DNA of 64,000 nucleotides. Source: Nitratiruptor sp. YY08-10. GTDB taxonomy: Bacteria; Campylobacterota; Campylobacteria; Campylobacterales; Nitratiruptoraceae. The DNA lies in NCBI RefSeq assembly GCF_016629565.1, contig NZ_AP023057.1, positions 62,001 through 126,000 of the forward strand, written 5' to 3'. Each line of letters begins with the position of its first letter. Position 1 is the stretch's first letter. Made by a program: the position numbers and the translations under genes. The notes under the pieces were generated by a model. It had not been told where the DNA came from. It did not search any database and saw only the letters and a program-made list of their open reading frames with translations. Of the stretch, positions 44,364 to 53,939 are shown one piece after another.

Positions 44364-45050
44364 ATGATAAAAAATATCTATATCCTCAGTGGTGCGGGAC
44401 TATCTGCTCCAAGCAGTATTCCTACCTTTCGAGATGGCGGTCTTTGGGATGAAGTGGGTATTGATGAAGTTGCAACCCATGAAGCCTGGCTGAAAAGGCC
44501 TCAAAAAGTGATCGCATTTTTTGATCAAAGGCGAATAGAGCTCGCGCATTATCAGCCAAACCCAGCCCACTATTTTTTTGCTTCCCTGCCAAACGCCATC
44601 CATCTGACACAAAATGTGGATGATCTGTGTGAAAAAGCCGGAGACAAACCTATCCATCTGCATGGAAACTTGAGAGAAGTTCGGTGTGAAATGTGTAAGA
44701 AAATCTGGGATATAGGGTATAGTGTCCAACCAAAGATATGCCACTTTTGTGGCAGTTCCGATGTCCGTCCAAATGTTATACTTTTTGGAGAAGTTGCGCC
44801 AAATTATCGCTATTTATATACAACGAAAGCCGATATTTTCATAGCAGTAGGAACAAGTGGTAAAGTGATCGATATAGCCGATATTGCCAAAAACTATCCG
44901 GTTTCTATTTTGATCAATCCAAAAAGAGAAAAAAGAGTTACAATGTTTGGAGAGTTCGAAGAGTATATCGATGAGTACTTTACCTTTTTTATCCAAAAAA
45001 GCGCCGATAAGGCGATAGAAGAATTGAAAAAACTACTCAAGGAAATATAA
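44364..45050 (+). CDS. cobB: NAD-dependent sirtuin deacylase (CobB-like)
   Basis: A 228-residue sirtuin. The NAD pocket is LSGAGLSAPSSIPTFRD, the catalytic site is TQNVDDLCEKAG with HLHGNL, and the zinc site has CEMCKK and CHFCGSSD. These features fit class III sirtuins, and FFDQRR near residue 50 may correspond to the Y-x-x-R acyl-binding motif with Phe in place of Tyr. It removes acyl groups from lysines. It overlaps the iron-transporter gene at its stop (TAATGG), an odd pairing that may link protein acylation with iron or redox control. Confidence 0.9.
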   Translation: MIKNIYILSGAGLSAPSSIPTFRDGGLWDEVGIDEVATHEAWLKRPQKVIAFFDQRRIELAHYQPNPAHYFFASLPNAIHLTQNVDDLCEKAGDKPIHLHGNLREVRCEMCKKIWDIGYSVQPKICHFCGSSDVRPNVILFGEVAPNYRYLYTTKADIFIAVGTSGKVIDIADIAKNYPVSILINPKREKRVTMFGEFEEYIDEYFTFFIQKSADKAIEELKKLLKEI

Positions 45051-45907
45051 TGGATATGCAAAAAGCGCTAAAACAGCAGCAAAACGAAATAGACGAGTAT
45101 CATATCTATATGGCGTTATCGAGACTGGAAAAAGGCAAAAACAGCGAGATTCTTGCCCAAATTGCCAAAGATGAGTTGAGACACTATCAGTTTTGGCTGA
45201 GAGTGACAAAGCAAGAACTCAAGCCAAGAATGTGGAGAGTTCGCTTTTATGTCACTTTGGCCAAACTGTTTGGTCTTAGTTTTGCTCTAAAAAAAATGGA
45301 GATGGGAGAAGAGGGAGCGGAACAGTTTTATCTAGAAGTAGCAAAAGAGTATCCCGAGGCGAAAAAAATCTATGAAGATGAAGCAAGACATGAAACGATG
45401 CTCATCAATATGCTTCAAGATGAAAAGCTCATGTATGCCGGAGCGGTGGTTCTTGGTATGAACGATGCGCTGGTAGAGCTGACCGGAACACTCACAGGGG
45501 TAGCTTTAGCCTTTTCAAATGCCAAATATGTAGGAATTACAGGAGTCATCATGGGCATTGCCGCTTCGCTTTCTATGGCTGGAAGTGCCTATTTGGAAGC
45601 AAGAGAAAATGCGGACAAAGGGATAGAACCTAAAAAGTATTCCCTCTATACAGGACTTTCTTACATTTTGACAACCATTATAGTGGTGCTGCCTTTCTTT
45701 ATCTTTAATAGAGCCAAAGTGGCGCTGATTTTTATGTTTATGGGTGCTGCGCTTTCCATTCTTGTGTACAACTATTACATTGCAGTGGCTAGAGAAGAGG
45801 ATTTTGCCAAACGGGTCAAAGAGATGTTTCTCATTACCTTTGGTGTGGCTGCTATCAGTTTTGTTATTGGATTTCTTGTCAATCGCTATTTTGGTATAGA
45901 AATTTGA
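45050..45907 (+). CDS. Ferritin-like / VIT1 iron transporter fusion (MbfA-like)
   Basis: A 285-residue protein joining a rubrerythrin/ferritin-like helical domain to a VIT1/CCC1 membrane domain. Diiron ligands are suggested by EIDEYHIY, DELRHYQFW and DEARHETM (E-x2-H pairs) in the first 125 residues. The membrane part begins GAVVLGMNDALVELTGTLTG and contains AASLSMAGSAYLEARENAD, the conserved CCC1 G-x-S-M-A-x-G-x-Y segment. Relatives export iron or manganese. It starts at the cobB stop and precedes nnrS by 62 bases. Confidence 0.9.
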   Translation: MDMQKALKQQQNEIDEYHIYMALSRLEKGKNSEILAQIAKDELRHYQFWLRVTKQELKPRMWRVRFYVTLAKLFGLSFALKKMEMGEEGAEQFYLEVAKEYPEAKKIYEDEARHETMLINMLQDEKLMYAGAVVLGMNDALVELTGTLTGVALAFSNAKYVGITGVIMGIAASLSMAGSAYLEARENADKGIEPKKYSLYTGLSYILTTIIVVLPFFIFNRAKVALIFMFMGAALSILVYNYYIAVAREEDFAKRVKEMFLITFGVAAISFVIGFLVNRYFGIEI

Positions 45908-45969
45908 CCATGCTCAAGTATAAATAGATCAATGTTTGTTATAGTTTTGTGAAAAAAGGGGAGGGATAT

Positions 45970-47157
45970 ATGCAGTTTACGCAGGTAAAACTATCGAAAA
46001 GGGAGTATTTCTTTGCCCAGCCGCATCAGCCCTTTTTTGCGCTTGGAATGATCAATGCCCTTATTTTTATGGCTCTTTTTATACCGGCGTTTCGAGGACT
46101 CTTTGATACCAATGCAAAGTTTTTGCATGCCTATTCGATGATCTTTTTAATCTTTACCAACTTCTTTTTGGGCTTTTTATTTACCACTTTTCCAAGGTTT
46201 TCCGGAACACCCCCAATTGAGCCGAGACGATATCTTATGGTTTTTCTTCTCAATTTTCTGGCTTCACTTGTTTTTTTGATTGGCATCTGGGTGCCTTTTT
46301 TATGGTTTGTTGCGCCAATTTTTATGGTGTTGTCCTTGACGCTTACGCTAAAAGAGTTCTATGGTATCTATCAAAAATGTATGATGCCAAAACAGGATCA
46401 ATACTGGCTCATTGTTGGCATAGGCTCAGGCGCGATAAGCAATCTGCTTTTTTTGCTCTCGCTCATTCCTTGCAGCTGTAAATCGACTGTTTTTTACGAT
46501 ACGGCAGTCAATTTTGGTATCTATCTCTACTTGATTTTTGTCGCATTGGTAGTGGCTTTTCGTATGGTTCCATTTTTTTCACACGTCATGGAATATAAAA
46601 AAAGCAGATTTTTGTATGCCTCAATGTTTGCTCTTTTCTTACTCCACTCCTTTGTGAGTGGAATCTATCCCAAAGCTTTGTTTTTAATCGATCTCATTGC
46701 AGCTTTGGTTGTTGCGTATGAGATAAAAAAGATCAATCTTCCTTTTCCAAACAAGGAGCCGTTGCTTTGGATACTGCATCTGGCCCTTTTTTGGCTTCCA
46801 ACTGCACTGTTTCTTGGCAGTATAACAGAGTTTTTTGAAAGTTTTTTTGGTTGGTATAGCTTCAAGCTTCCTTTGCATCTATTGGCTCTTGGCTTTTTGA
46901 TGACTGTGCTTATAGGTTTTGGCACAAGAGTAACTCTTGGACACTCCGGAAATGCTTTGAGAGTAGATAGAGCTGGAATATTGATCTTTTACTTTACGCA
47001 GATCGTCGTTCTTGGCCGTATCATGTTTAGCTTGGCCGCCTCATTTGGACATGTGGCCCCGATGTTCGACATCAGTGCAACATTATGGATACTGTTGATA
47101 ATTGCATGGCTGTGGAAATATTTTGAAGTGTTGGCCTTTGGAAAGAGACTTCCCTAG
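45970..47157 (+). CDS. NnrS family heme-copper-type membrane protein
   Basis: A 395-residue, twelve-helix protein of the NnrS family, involved in tolerance of nitric oxide. It begins MQFTQVKLSKREYFFAQPHQ and has PFFALGMINALIFMALFIPA and GFGTRVTLGHSGNAL, the last a family signature. I use the ATG at 45970, where GGGGAGGG is six bases upstream, over an in-frame GTG at 45949. It ends convergently on rsgA with four bases of overlap. Confidence 0.88.
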   Translation: MQFTQVKLSKREYFFAQPHQPFFALGMINALIFMALFIPAFRGLFDTNAKFLHAYSMIFLIFTNFFLGFLFTTFPRFSGTPPIEPRRYLMVFLLNFLASLVFLIGIWVPFLWFVAPIFMVLSLTLTLKEFYGIYQKCMMPKQDQYWLIVGIGSGAISNLLFLLSLIPCSCKSTVFYDTAVNFGIYLYLIFVALVVAFRMVPFFSHVMEYKKSRFLYASMFALFLLHSFVSGIYPKALFLIDLIAALVVAYEIKKINLPFPNKEPLLWILHLALFWLPTALFLGSITEFFESFFGWYSFKLPLHLLALGFLMTVLIGFGTRVTLGHSGNALRVDRAGILIFYFTQIVVLGRIMFSLAASFGHVAPMFDISATLWILLIIAWLWKYFEVLAFGKRLP

Positions 47158-48026
47158 CAGGGCAGCTCTTTCCAGTAATATTGCATGATTTTGAGATAGT
47201 TTTTAAACCGATCACAACTAATTTCACCACGTAAAACCGCCTCTTTGACAGCGCATCCTGGCTCGTTGGTATGGGTGCAGTCCGGATATTTACAGGTATA
47301 GCGTAAAAACTCTTTAAAATAGCGATGTACCTCTTTTTTTTCCATAAAATAGCTCGCCTCCACTTTGCTAAAGCCGGGTGTATCGGCAATGAATGAGGAA
47401 TCATCGAAACGATACAGCGTCACTGCAGTTGTGGTATGGCGTCCCCGCCCTATCTTTTCATTTACTTGTCCTGTTTTAATCTCAATACCAAGAAGTCTTG
47501 AAAGCAGTGTCGATTTTCCAGCCCCACTTGGACCTGCAACGATTGTAATGTCTCCTTGAATATAGGATTTGATTTTGTCAATTCCATCACTGGTTTGTGC
47601 ACTGATGGCAATCGTTTCATATCCTACCGCGCTATAAAGCCTCATCCACTTTTCAAGCTCACTTTTATCTTCTATAAGAAGATCAATTTTATTAAAAACG
47701 ATAACCGGTTCAATCCCTTTAAATTCATATACCGCCAAAAAATTATCCAAAAGATAACTATCGAAATCTGGCGTTTTCATAGCCATCACAACCAAAACAT
47801 TATCAACATTGGCAACAGGCGGGCGTGTGAGGAGATTGCGTCTTGGCTCGATGCTTTCAATAACAAATTGATTATCAACTATTTCGCCTTCTACATAGTC
47901 TCCTGCATAGATTTTCTCTTTTTTTACCTTTTTGCGTAGGATAGTAGGAAATGTTTCAAACGTATCGAGTCTTGTAACTCGACTCGCAGCGGCGCTGCGG
48001 TAGGTTACGAGTCCTTTAACACTCAT
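47154..48026 (-). CDS. rsgA: Small ribosomal subunit biogenesis GTPase RsgA
   Basis: A 290-residue circularly permuted GTPase that helps mature the 30S subunit. The G motifs appear in the order G4 (FNKIDLL), G1 ([11 protein letters not shown]) and G3 (DTPGFSKVE), preceded by an OB domain and followed by a zinc site [14 protein letters not shown]. The start is taken at 48026 (ATG in GATGAGTGTTAA), overlapping the ilvD end by 11 bases; an earlier in-frame start at 48053 would lie inside ilvD and is less likely. Confidence 0.94.
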   Translation of the reverse strand: MSVKGLVTYRSAAASRVTRLDTFETFPTILRKKVKKEKIYAGDYVEGEIVDNQFVIESIEPRRNLLTRPPVANVDNVLVVMAMKTPDFDSYLLDNFLAVYEFKGIEPVIVFNKIDLLIEDKSELEKWMRLYSAVGYETIAISAQTSDGIDKIKSYIQGDITIVAGPSGAGKSTLLSRLLGIEIKTGQVNEKIGRGRHTTTAVTLYRFDDSSFIADTPGFSKVEASYFMEKKEVHRYFKEFLRYTCKYPDCTHTNEPGCAVKEAVLRGEISCDRFKNYLKIMQYYWKELPC

Positions 48027-49710
48027 CTTTGAGTACCGCACCGTTAGCCGCATTTGTTACAAGGCTTCGATATTGTCTGAGCCATCTGCCTTTGATATCT
48101 TTTACTTTTGGTTTAAAGTTTTTACGGCGCTCTTCAAGCTCTTCATCGCTTAATTTCACCTCCAACGTATAGGTGTCCACATTGATGTATATCTCATCTC
48201 CATCTTGCAAAAGTCCTATCACACCGCCTTCAGCAGCTTCTGGACTCACATGGCCGATACTAGCCCCTCTTGTTGCTCCGCTAAATCGTCCATCAGTAAT
48301 GAGCGCAACTTTGTCACCAAGATTCATTCCTGCGATCAAACTCGTAGGTGCAAGCATCTCTTGCATGCCGGGCCCACCTTTTGGCCCCTCATAGCGGATT
48401 ACGACCACATGCCCTGGTTTTACTTTTCCACCCAGTATTCCGTTGATTGCTTCTTGCTGGCTGTCAAAGCAGATGGCCTTTCCTGTAAACTCTCTCATAT
48501 TTGGATCAATTCCAGCCGTTTTGACAACAGCTCCTTCTTGGGCCAAGTTTCCAAAAAGGATCGCCAATCCTCCAACTTCGCTATATGGTTTATCGATAGG
48601 ATGAATGATAGAGGTATCGATCACTTTTGCATCTTTGATGCGATCCCCTATCGTTCCACCCTCAATCACTGGATTATCAAGATAAAGAACCGTATCGCTT
48701 CGTTTGCTTGCTTCTTTCATTACGGCACTCACGCCACCGGCTTTGTTGATATCTTCCATATGCACCGTTTGCAGGCTTGGGGAGATTTTTGCAATATGCG
48801 CTACATGTTTGCTGATTTCATTGAGTCTTGATAGAGGAAAATCGACTCCTGCCTCTTTGGAAATTGCCATCATATGAAGCACAGTATTGGTGCTTCCGCC
48901 CATTGCCATATCCACGACAAATGCATTATGGATCGCTTTTTCGTTGAGAATATTCCTAATTTTGTACTCTTGGGTGAGTTTTTCGTCTTTTGCAATTTCA
49001 CAAATTCTTCGTGCCGCTTTTCGCAAAAGCTCTTCTCGCTCAGGAGTCAAAGCCAAAATGGTTCCATTGCCCTTTAGGGCTATTCCCATCGCCTCCATCA
49101 AGGTATTCATTGAGTTTGCAGTAAACATTCCTGAACAGCTTCCACCACTTGGACACGCTTCACACTCAATCTGGTAAAGCTCTTCTTCGCTCATCTCTCC
49201 TTTTGCAACTTTACCTACCGCTTCAAAGGCTGTAGCCAAATCGATCGGAGTTCCATCCGATAATTTTCCGGCTTTCATTGGACCGCCGCTCACAAAAATG
49301 GTAGGTACATTAACCCTCAGTGCTCCCATGATCATGCCAGGAGTGATCTTGTCACAGTTTGGAATACAGATAAGCGCATCGAGCTTATGGGCATTCATAA
49401 CGGTTTCTATGGAGTTGGCGATGATTTCACGGCTCGGAAGCGAATAGAGCATCCCGTCATGCCCCATTGCGATCCCATCATCAACACCGATAGTATTGAA
49501 TTCAAATGGCACACATCCACATTTTCGTATTTCATCTTTGATGATGGCAGCATATTTGTTTAAGAAGAAGTGACCTGGAATAATCTCGATAAACGAGTTT
49601 GCTACGCCAATAAACGGTTTTTCAAAATCTTCGTCCTTCAATCCAGTCGCTCGAAGAAGACTTCTATGGGGTGCACGTTGAAACCCCTTTTTTATCTCAT
49701 CACTTCGCAT
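48016..49710 (-). CDS. ilvD: Dihydroxy-acid dehydratase
   Basis: A 564-residue iron-sulfur dehydratase for isoleucine, valine and leucine (and pantothenate) synthesis. Cluster cysteines lie in [15 protein letters not shown] and [19 protein letters not shown]; the ending carries [20 protein letters not shown]. Length is normal. It starts 85 bases from the tRNA-Gly gene on the other strand, and its end is overlapped by rsgA. Confidence 0.97.
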   Translation of the reverse strand: MRSDEIKKGFQRAPHRSLLRATGLKDEDFEKPFIGVANSFIEIIPGHFFLNKYAAIIKDEIRKCGCVPFEFNTIGVDDGIAMGHDGMLYSLPSREIIANSIETVMNAHKLDALICIPNCDKITPGMIMGALRVNVPTIFVSGGPMKAGKLSDGTPIDLATAFEAVGKVAKGEMSEEELYQIECEACPSGGSCSGMFTANSMNTLMEAMGIALKGNGTILALTPEREELLRKAARRICEIAKDEKLTQEYKIRNILNEKAIHNAFVVDMAMGGSTNTVLHMMAISKEAGVDFPLSRLNEISKHVAHIAKISPSLQTVHMEDINKAGGVSAVMKEASKRSDTVLYLDNPVIEGGTIGDRIKDAKVIDTSIIHPIDKPYSEVGGLAILFGNLAQEGAVVKTAGIDPNMREFTGKAICFDSQQEAINGILGGKVKPGHVVVIRYEGPKGGPGMQEMLAPTSLIAGMNLGDKVALITDGRFSGATRGASIGHVSPEAAEGGVIGLLQDGDEIYINVDTYTLEVKLSDEELEERRKNFKPKVKDIKGRWLRQYRSLVTNAANGAVLKDEC

Positions 49711-49749
49711 TGTTTCTCCTAGTTTTTGTCAAATTATATCCCAAAAAAG

Positions 49750-49777
49750 TTTACAAAGAAAAAAAATATGCTATAAT
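49750..49777 (+). promoter_or_regulatory. Promoter of tRNA-Gly (start of the tRNA cluster)
   Basis: TTTACA (49750-49755) and TATAAT (49772-49777) are spaced by 16 bases and end 17 bases before the tRNA, a good sigma-70 promoter. It sits between divergent ilvD and the RNA gene cluster. Confidence 0.7.
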
Positions 49778-49794
49778 TGCAATCCAAAATTTAT

Positions 49795-49870
<76 letters not shown>

Positions 49871-49884
49871 GTGAAACCATAACC

Positions 49885-50015
49885 ATAAATTCATTTAGCG
49901 ATACTAAATGAATTTATTGCAAGGTACCCTGCTGTTTTGGTGCAGATATGCACATCAAAACAGCCTCGAAAAAGCCGAAAGCAAAGCAGTTTGCTTTCTA
50001 AAATCTAAAGATTTT
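49885..50015 (+). repeat. Four consecutive hairpins between tRNA-Gly and tRNA-Leu
   Basis: Four independent inverted repeats fill the spacer. ATAAATTCATTTAG pairs with CTAAATGAATTTAT (49885-49917, 14 perfect pairs). GCTGTTTTG pairs with CAAAACAGC with an inner GTGC/GCAC (49931-49964). GAAAGCAAA pairs with TTTGCTTTC (49977-49998). AAAATC pairs with GATTTT (50000-50015). The first may end the tRNA-Gly transcript although it lacks a T-tract; the others look like processing signals or an unrecognised structured RNA. Confidence 0.65.
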
Positions 50016-50025
50016 GCTTTTTCTC

Positions 50026-50113
50026 GCCCGGGTGGCGGAATTGGTAGACGCAAGGGACTTAAAATCCCTCGGAGGTTTTCTCCGTGCCGGTTCAAGTCCG
50101 GCCTCGGGCACCA
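50026..50113 (+). tRNA. tRNA-Leu (anticodon TAA)
   Basis: Class II tRNA of 88 bases with a long variable arm; acceptor GCCCGGG/CTCGGGC, anticodon loop containing TTAAA (anticodon TAA), encoded CCA. Confidence 0.96.
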
Positions 50114-50125
50114 CAGCCCGGATAT

Positions 50126-50200
50126 GGCGCCATAGCCAAGTGGCTAAGGCAGGAGCCTGCAAAGCTCTGATCCCCGGTTCGAATCCGGGTGGCGCCTCCA
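50126..50200 (+). tRNA. tRNA-Cys (anticodon GCA)
   Basis: 75 bases; acceptor GGCGCCA/TGGCGCC, anticodon loop CTGCAAA, T arm GGTTCGAATCC, encoded CCA. Confidence 0.96.
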
Positions 50201-50214
50201 CATACGCTACCTCT

Positions 50215-50306
50215 GGGGAGGTGGCAGAGCTGGTTGAATGCACCGGTCTTGAAAACCGGCGTAGGTGATGAGCCTACCGTGGGTTCGAATCCCACCCTCC
50301 CCGCCA
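50215..50306 (+). tRNA. tRNA-Ser (anticodon TGA)
   Basis: Class II tRNA of 92 bases; acceptor GGGGAGG/CCTCCCC, anticodon loop TCTTGAAAA region giving TGA, long variable arm, encoded CCA. Confidence 0.96.
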
Positions 50307-50352
50307 CGATACTTTTTGTACTCCAAAAGTTCTTTTAGAGTGCTAAGAGTAT

Positions 50353-50443
50353 GGGGAGATGGCCGAGCGGTCGAAGGCGCACGCCTGGAACGCGTGTAGG
50401 GGTTAACAGCCCCTCGAGGGTTCGAATCCCTCTCTCTCCGCCA
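50353..50443 (+). tRNA. tRNA-Ser (anticodon GGA)
   Basis: Class II tRNA of 91 bases; acceptor GGGGAGA/TCTCTCC with one G-U pair, anticodon loop CTGGAAC, long variable arm, encoded CCA. Second serine tRNA of the cluster, serving UCC/UCU codons. Confidence 0.95.
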
Positions 50444-50447
50444 GAAT

Positions 50448-50483
50448 GGAGCACTCAGAAGAGGATCCTCTTTTGAATGCTCC
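50448..50483 (+). terminator. Hairpin between tRNA-Ser and the SRP RNA
   Basis: GGAGCA (50448-50453) pairs with TGCTCC (50478-50483), with an inner AAGAGGATCCTCTT palindrome followed by TT. It may end or process the tRNA-Ser transcript; the outer arm touches the 5' end of the SRP RNA. Confidence 0.5.
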
Positions 50484-50582
50484 GTTCAGACCCGTGCAAC
50501 GGGCTTTCGCGGCAAAGCTTCAGGGCGGGAACGCAGCAGAGCACCGCGATTGCCCGGGTGCCGCGGGTATCTGGGCGGAGTC
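50482..50582 (+). ncRNA. ffs: Small SRP RNA (4.5S)
   Basis: A compact signal-recognition-particle RNA. The apex has the helix 8 pattern CAGGGCGGGAACGCAGCAG, i.e. a GGAA tetraloop in GCG-GGAA-CGC flanked by the CAGG and AGCAG internal-loop strands that bind Ffh. The arms pair over the length: CCGTTCAGA (50482-50490) with TCTGGGCGG (50570-50578), then CCCG/CGGG, CGGGC/GCCCG and CGCGG/CCGCG. A TCTTTT tract follows. It is about 100 bases, with no Alu domain, the usual form in Gram-negative bacteria. It may be co-transcribed with tRNA-Ser. Confidence 0.9.
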
Positions 50583-50588
50583 TTTTGG

Positions 50589-50594
50589 TATAAT
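50589..50594 (+). promoter_or_regulatory. -10 element for the phosphoesterase gene
   Basis: TATAAT (in TTGGTATAATG) lies just after the SRP RNA T-tract, 22 bases before the next ATG. A hairpin TGCTCC-AAAAAC-GGAGCA (50594-50611) follows directly and would lie in the short 5' leader; its arms repeat those found before the SRP RNA. Confidence 0.5.
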
Positions 50595-50615
50595 GCTCCA
50601 AAAACGGAGCACTGC

Positions 50616-51437
50616 ATGAAAAGACGAGATTTCCTCAAGGCAACATGTACACTTCCATTTGCAATCCCCCTTTTAGCACAAGAAAATAGAACATTTCGCT
50701 TTTTACATATTACAGATTCCCACATGGATCTTTCTATGCCCCATACTGTCAAAGCGATGGAGCATCTTGTCGATGTTGTCAATAGTAGGTTTTCCCATAT
50801 CGATTGTGTTCTGTTTGGAGGAGACAATTTTAACAATACCGCTTCAGGCGACAAAGATGCGAAAGTTTTCAAATCTATTTTGGATGGATTGAAGGTTCCA
50901 TACTATTGCGTACGGGGCAATAAAGAGTCGACTCCAAAAGGGGATAATCAAATCGATGCGAAAGAATTTGCACGACTCTTTTTTGATCAAAAAGGGATGA
51001 AAGTCTCTGGTAGAGACTGGATGGTTCAGCACAATGGCTATGTCATCTTGGGATTGGATAGTACGATAGAACATAGTGGAGCTGGAATCTATACGAAAGA
51101 GACGATCGCTTTTGCCAAGAAAGCACTCGATTTGGGAAAACCCACCATTATTCTCAATCACCATCCCTATCTCAACTACTGGGGTGGAACAGATCCAAAA
51201 GATATTCACAAATATGTTCTGCAAAATACAAAGGAAGTACAAGAAAAGCTTTTTAGATATCCAAATCTTATATTGACCCTATCGGGGCACAAACATATTG
51301 ACAATGTCAGTCATATAGGCCATGTCCAGGTTATTGCTACCAGAGCCTTCAAAGCGGCTCAGACCCTGTATAGAAATCCGATGCGCTATATCGAAATCGA
51401 TGGCAGCACCGTCACGCAAAAACTGATTACGACCTGA
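50616..51437 (+). CDS. Tat-exported metallophosphoesterase
   Basis: A 273-residue calcineurin-like phosphoesterase. The Tat signal MKRRDFLKATCTLPFAIPL is followed by the metal motifs FLHITDSHMD (D-x-H), VLFGGDNFNN (GGD), RGNKE (GN-E form), LNHHPYLNY and SGHKHID (GH-x-H). The true start is 50616; an upstream in-frame codon lies in the SRP RNA region. Substrate unknown (phosphodiester or phosphatase). It runs convergently into the dehydrogenase gene with 11 bases of overlap. Confidence 0.9.
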   Translation: MKRRDFLKATCTLPFAIPLLAQENRTFRFLHITDSHMDLSMPHTVKAMEHLVDVVNSRFSHIDCVLFGGDNFNNTASGDKDAKVFKSILDGLKVPYYCVRGNKESTPKGDNQIDAKEFARLFFDQKGMKVSGRDWMVQHNGYVILGLDSTIEHSGAGIYTKETIAFAKKALDLGKPTIILNHHPYLNYWGGTDPKDIHKYVLQNTKEVQEKLFRYPNLILTLSGHKHIDNVSHIGHVQVIATRAFKAAQTLYRNPMRYIEIDGSTVTQKLITT

Positions 51438-52356
51438 GAAAATTTTCTATATTTTCTATAATCGAGGCAAAGAGTCTCTCTCTTGCTTCGATACTGGTCC
51501 ATGCGATATGGGGAGTAATGAGAAGCCTGTCTTTGTTTTTGACTTTCAAAAGTGGCGAATCTTTCGGTAACGGCTCTTTTTGGGTTACATCAAGACCTAC
51601 GTAAATCTCTTTTTGATCAATGATGTAAGCCAAATCTGCTTCATCGATGATGCCGCCTCTTCCAAGATTTAATAGCACTGCCTTGTCCTGCAGTTTTTGA
51701 AGCTGCTCTTTTTTGATAAGGCCTTTTGTGTGTTCATTGAGTGGAGCATGGATAGAGATGATGTCACTTGTGCAAAGAAGGGTGTTTAAATCAAGATGCT
51801 TATAGGGTTGATCTAGATTTTTCCCGCTAGTGGAGTGATAGACCACATCGCAGCCAAAGCTTTTTGCTACTTCAGCAACACGTTTGCCAATAGCTCCTAA
51901 TCCAATAATGCCCCATCTTTTGCCAAAAATCTCAAAAAACGGCCTGTCGATACAGGTAAAAAGTCCAGAGTTGCTCCATTGCCCGCTTTTGACATACTCA
52001 TCATAATATCGCATATGTTCAATCAAATAAAATGCCATGGCAAAAGTGTGCTGCACAACGCTTTCAGTGGAATATCCTACAACATTTTTGACTGCTATAT
52101 TCTTTTTTTTAGCATACTCAAGGTCCACATTGTTCATCCCGGTAGCAGCGATGCAGATAAGCTTGAGATTGTCTGCATGATCCATCGCCTCTTTGTCGAT
52201 TACCACTTTATTGGTTACGATGATATCGGCATCTTTGATTCTTTGCAGTTTCTCATCCTCGTTTGTGGTAGGATAGACATCAACATCACCGAAACGTTTC
52301 AGCAAAGAAAAATCCACTTCACCCAGGGTCGCTGCGTCCAAAACGACAATCCTCAT
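51427..52356 (-). CDS. D-2-hydroxyacid dehydrogenase (NAD-binding)
   Basis: A 309-residue enzyme of the D-isomer 2-hydroxyacid family. The NAD motif is GIIGLGAIGKRVAEVAKSFG, the catalytic Arg lies in IISIHAPLNEHTKGLI/NLGRGGIIDEADLA and the catalytic His in LLITPHIAWTSIEA. It could act on glycerate, hydroxypyruvate, lactate or phosphonates; the exact substrate cannot be told. It starts right after yjbQ with AGGAGAGTAG, so it follows in a minus-strand group with purT and yjbQ. Confidence 0.9.
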   Translation of the reverse strand: MRIVVLDAATLGEVDFSLLKRFGDVDVYPTTNEDEKLQRIKDADIIVTNKVVIDKEAMDHADNLKLICIAATGMNNVDLEYAKKKNIAVKNVVGYSTESVVQHTFAMAFYLIEHMRYYDEYVKSGQWSNSGLFTCIDRPFFEIFGKRWGIIGLGAIGKRVAEVAKSFGCDVVYHSTSGKNLDQPYKHLDLNTLLCTSDIISIHAPLNEHTKGLIKKEQLQKLQDKAVLLNLGRGGIIDEADLAYIIDQKEIYVGLDVTQKEPLPKDSPLLKVKNKDRLLITPHIAWTSIEARERLFASIIENIENFLRS

Positions 52357-52776
52357 CTACTCTCCTATGATTGTTGCGTAAATTTTTCTGTTTCCGGCAA
52401 AGTCCCTGTGTTCGCAGAGGTAGATTCCTTGCCAGGTTCCTAAAATCATTTTCCCGTTCGTTATAGGAATTGTCAAGGCATTGCCATACAGGCTGCTTTT
52501 GATGTGGGCTGGCATATCTTCACTGCCTTCTAAAATGTGGGTGTAGTAGGGCTCGTTTTCCGGGACAAGTCGATCGGTGAACTGTAAAAAATCCCTTCGC
52601 ACACTTGGATCGGCATTTTCGTTGATGGTGAGGCTTGCACTGGTGTGCATCAAAAAAAGGTGTAAAAGACCGGCTTGTATATCTTCGAATTCCAAAGCTT
52701 CGGTAATTTCATTGGTAATAAGATGAAAACCTCTCGGCCTTGCTTTCAAGGTAATCATCTTTTGGACAATTTTCAC
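52357..52776 (-). CDS. YjbQ family protein (UPF0047)
   Basis: A 139-residue YjbQ-type protein (secondary thiamine-phosphate synthase fold). Conserved pieces are [43 protein letters not shown] and [19 protein letters not shown], the last with the conserved His. The start is a GTG overlapping the purT end; an ATG six codons later is also possible. True biological role unknown. Confidence 0.88.
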   Translation of the reverse strand: MKIVQKMITLKARPRGFHLITNEITEALEFEDIQAGLLHLFLMHTSASLTINENADPSVRRDFLQFTDRLVPENEPYYTHILEGSEDMPAHIKSSLYGNALTIPITNGKMILGTWQGIYLCEHRDFAGNRKIYATIIGE

Positions 52777-53939
52777 TGGTCACTCACTTTCGCAATCAGT
52801 TCATTCGCTTTTTGTAGAGCCTCTTCGGCAGTTTCGGCCAATGTCAAAACAACAGCCATACGTCTTCCTTCATGGGACTCAGGTTTTCCAAAAACGCGCA
52901 AGAAGCTCTCTTGATCAAATACAGACTCATCCGCTTCGATAATAGGAGTGAAACTTTCATGTTTTGCTTTATAAGCAGCACTCGCTCCAGGTGTGTAAAA
53001 GGTAAATCCAAGCCCAAGACCCAAAACGGCTCGAACATGCAAAGCAAATTCGCTCTGGCTTTGGGTGATCATTGTAACCATTCCCGTATCATGAGGACGC
53101 GGCGAGACTTCACTAAAATAGACCTCATCCCCTTTGATAAAAAGCTCTACTCCAAAAATCCCGCGTCCACCAAGTCCGTCTGTGATTGTTTTGGCGATCT
53201 CTTTTGCTTTTTGCAGTGCCGTCTCACTCATTTGCATCGGTTGCCAGCTAAAGATGTAGTCCCCGTCTTTTTGAATATGCCCGATAGGCGGACAAAAAAC
53301 TGTCCCCGTTTCATTGCGTGCTGTCAAAAGGGTAATCTCATAATCAAAATCGATAAACTCTTCGACAATCAGTTCACTTGCATCACCTCGAGCCTCTTTT
53401 GCAATCTCCCACGAATTTTGTAGATCCGTTTCACTTCGAGCAATACTTTGCCCGTGCCCGGATGAACTCATAACTGGCTTAATAACACATGGAAAACCAA
53501 GCTCTTTTGCCGCTTCCTTTAATTCTTCGTAATTTTTGACAAACCGGTATCGGCTTGTTTTGAGGCCTAGTTCTTCCGCGGCAAATTTTCGGATATTTTT
53601 CCGATTCATCGTTTTGTTGACCGCTTCCGCATTGGGAATAACACGAAATCCTTTCTTTTCTGCTTCAAAAAGGGCTTCTATATTGATCGCTTCAATCTCT
53701 GGCAAGATATAGTCAGGTTTTTCTCTCAAAATTACTTCCAAAACCTGCTCTTTGCTTTTCATATCGATCACATAGCTTCTGTGTGCTACCAAATGAGCCG
53801 GTGCGTTCGGGTATCTATCTACCGCTACAACTTCTATTCCCAGTCGCTGCGCTTCGATCGCAACCTCTTTCCCAAGTTCACCACTGCCAAGGAGCAGAAA
53901 TTTTATGGAATTGGATTTAAGTGGAGCTGGAAACTGCAT
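52773..53939 (-). CDS. purT: Formate-dependent phosphoribosylglycinamide formyltransferase
   Basis: A 388-residue ATP-grasp enzyme that uses formate and ATP to make formyl-GAR, an alternative to PurN. Landmarks are [39 protein letters not shown] (ATP-grasp), [20 protein letters not shown] and [12 protein letters not shown]. It overlaps the upstream hypothetical gene by 23 bases and yjbQ by four. It pairs metabolically with purM at 30263. Confidence 0.95.
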   Translation of the reverse strand: MQFPAPLKSNSIKFLLLGSGELGKEVAIEAQRLGIEVVAVDRYPNAPAHLVAHRSYVIDMKSKEQVLEVILREKPDYILPEIEAINIEALFEAEKKGFRVIPNAEAVNKTMNRKNIRKFAAEELGLKTSRYRFVKNYEELKEAAKELGFPCVIKPVMSSSGHGQSIARSETDLQNSWEIAKEARGDASELIVEEFIDFDYEITLLTARNETGTVFCPPIGHIQKDGDYIFSWQPMQMSETALQKAKEIAKTITDGLGGRGIFGVELFIKGDEVYFSEVSPRPHDTGMVTMITQSQSEFALHVRAVLGLGLGFTFYTPGASAAYKAKHESFTPIIEADESVFDQESFLRVFGKPESHEGRRMAVVLTLAETAEEALQKANELIAKVSDQ

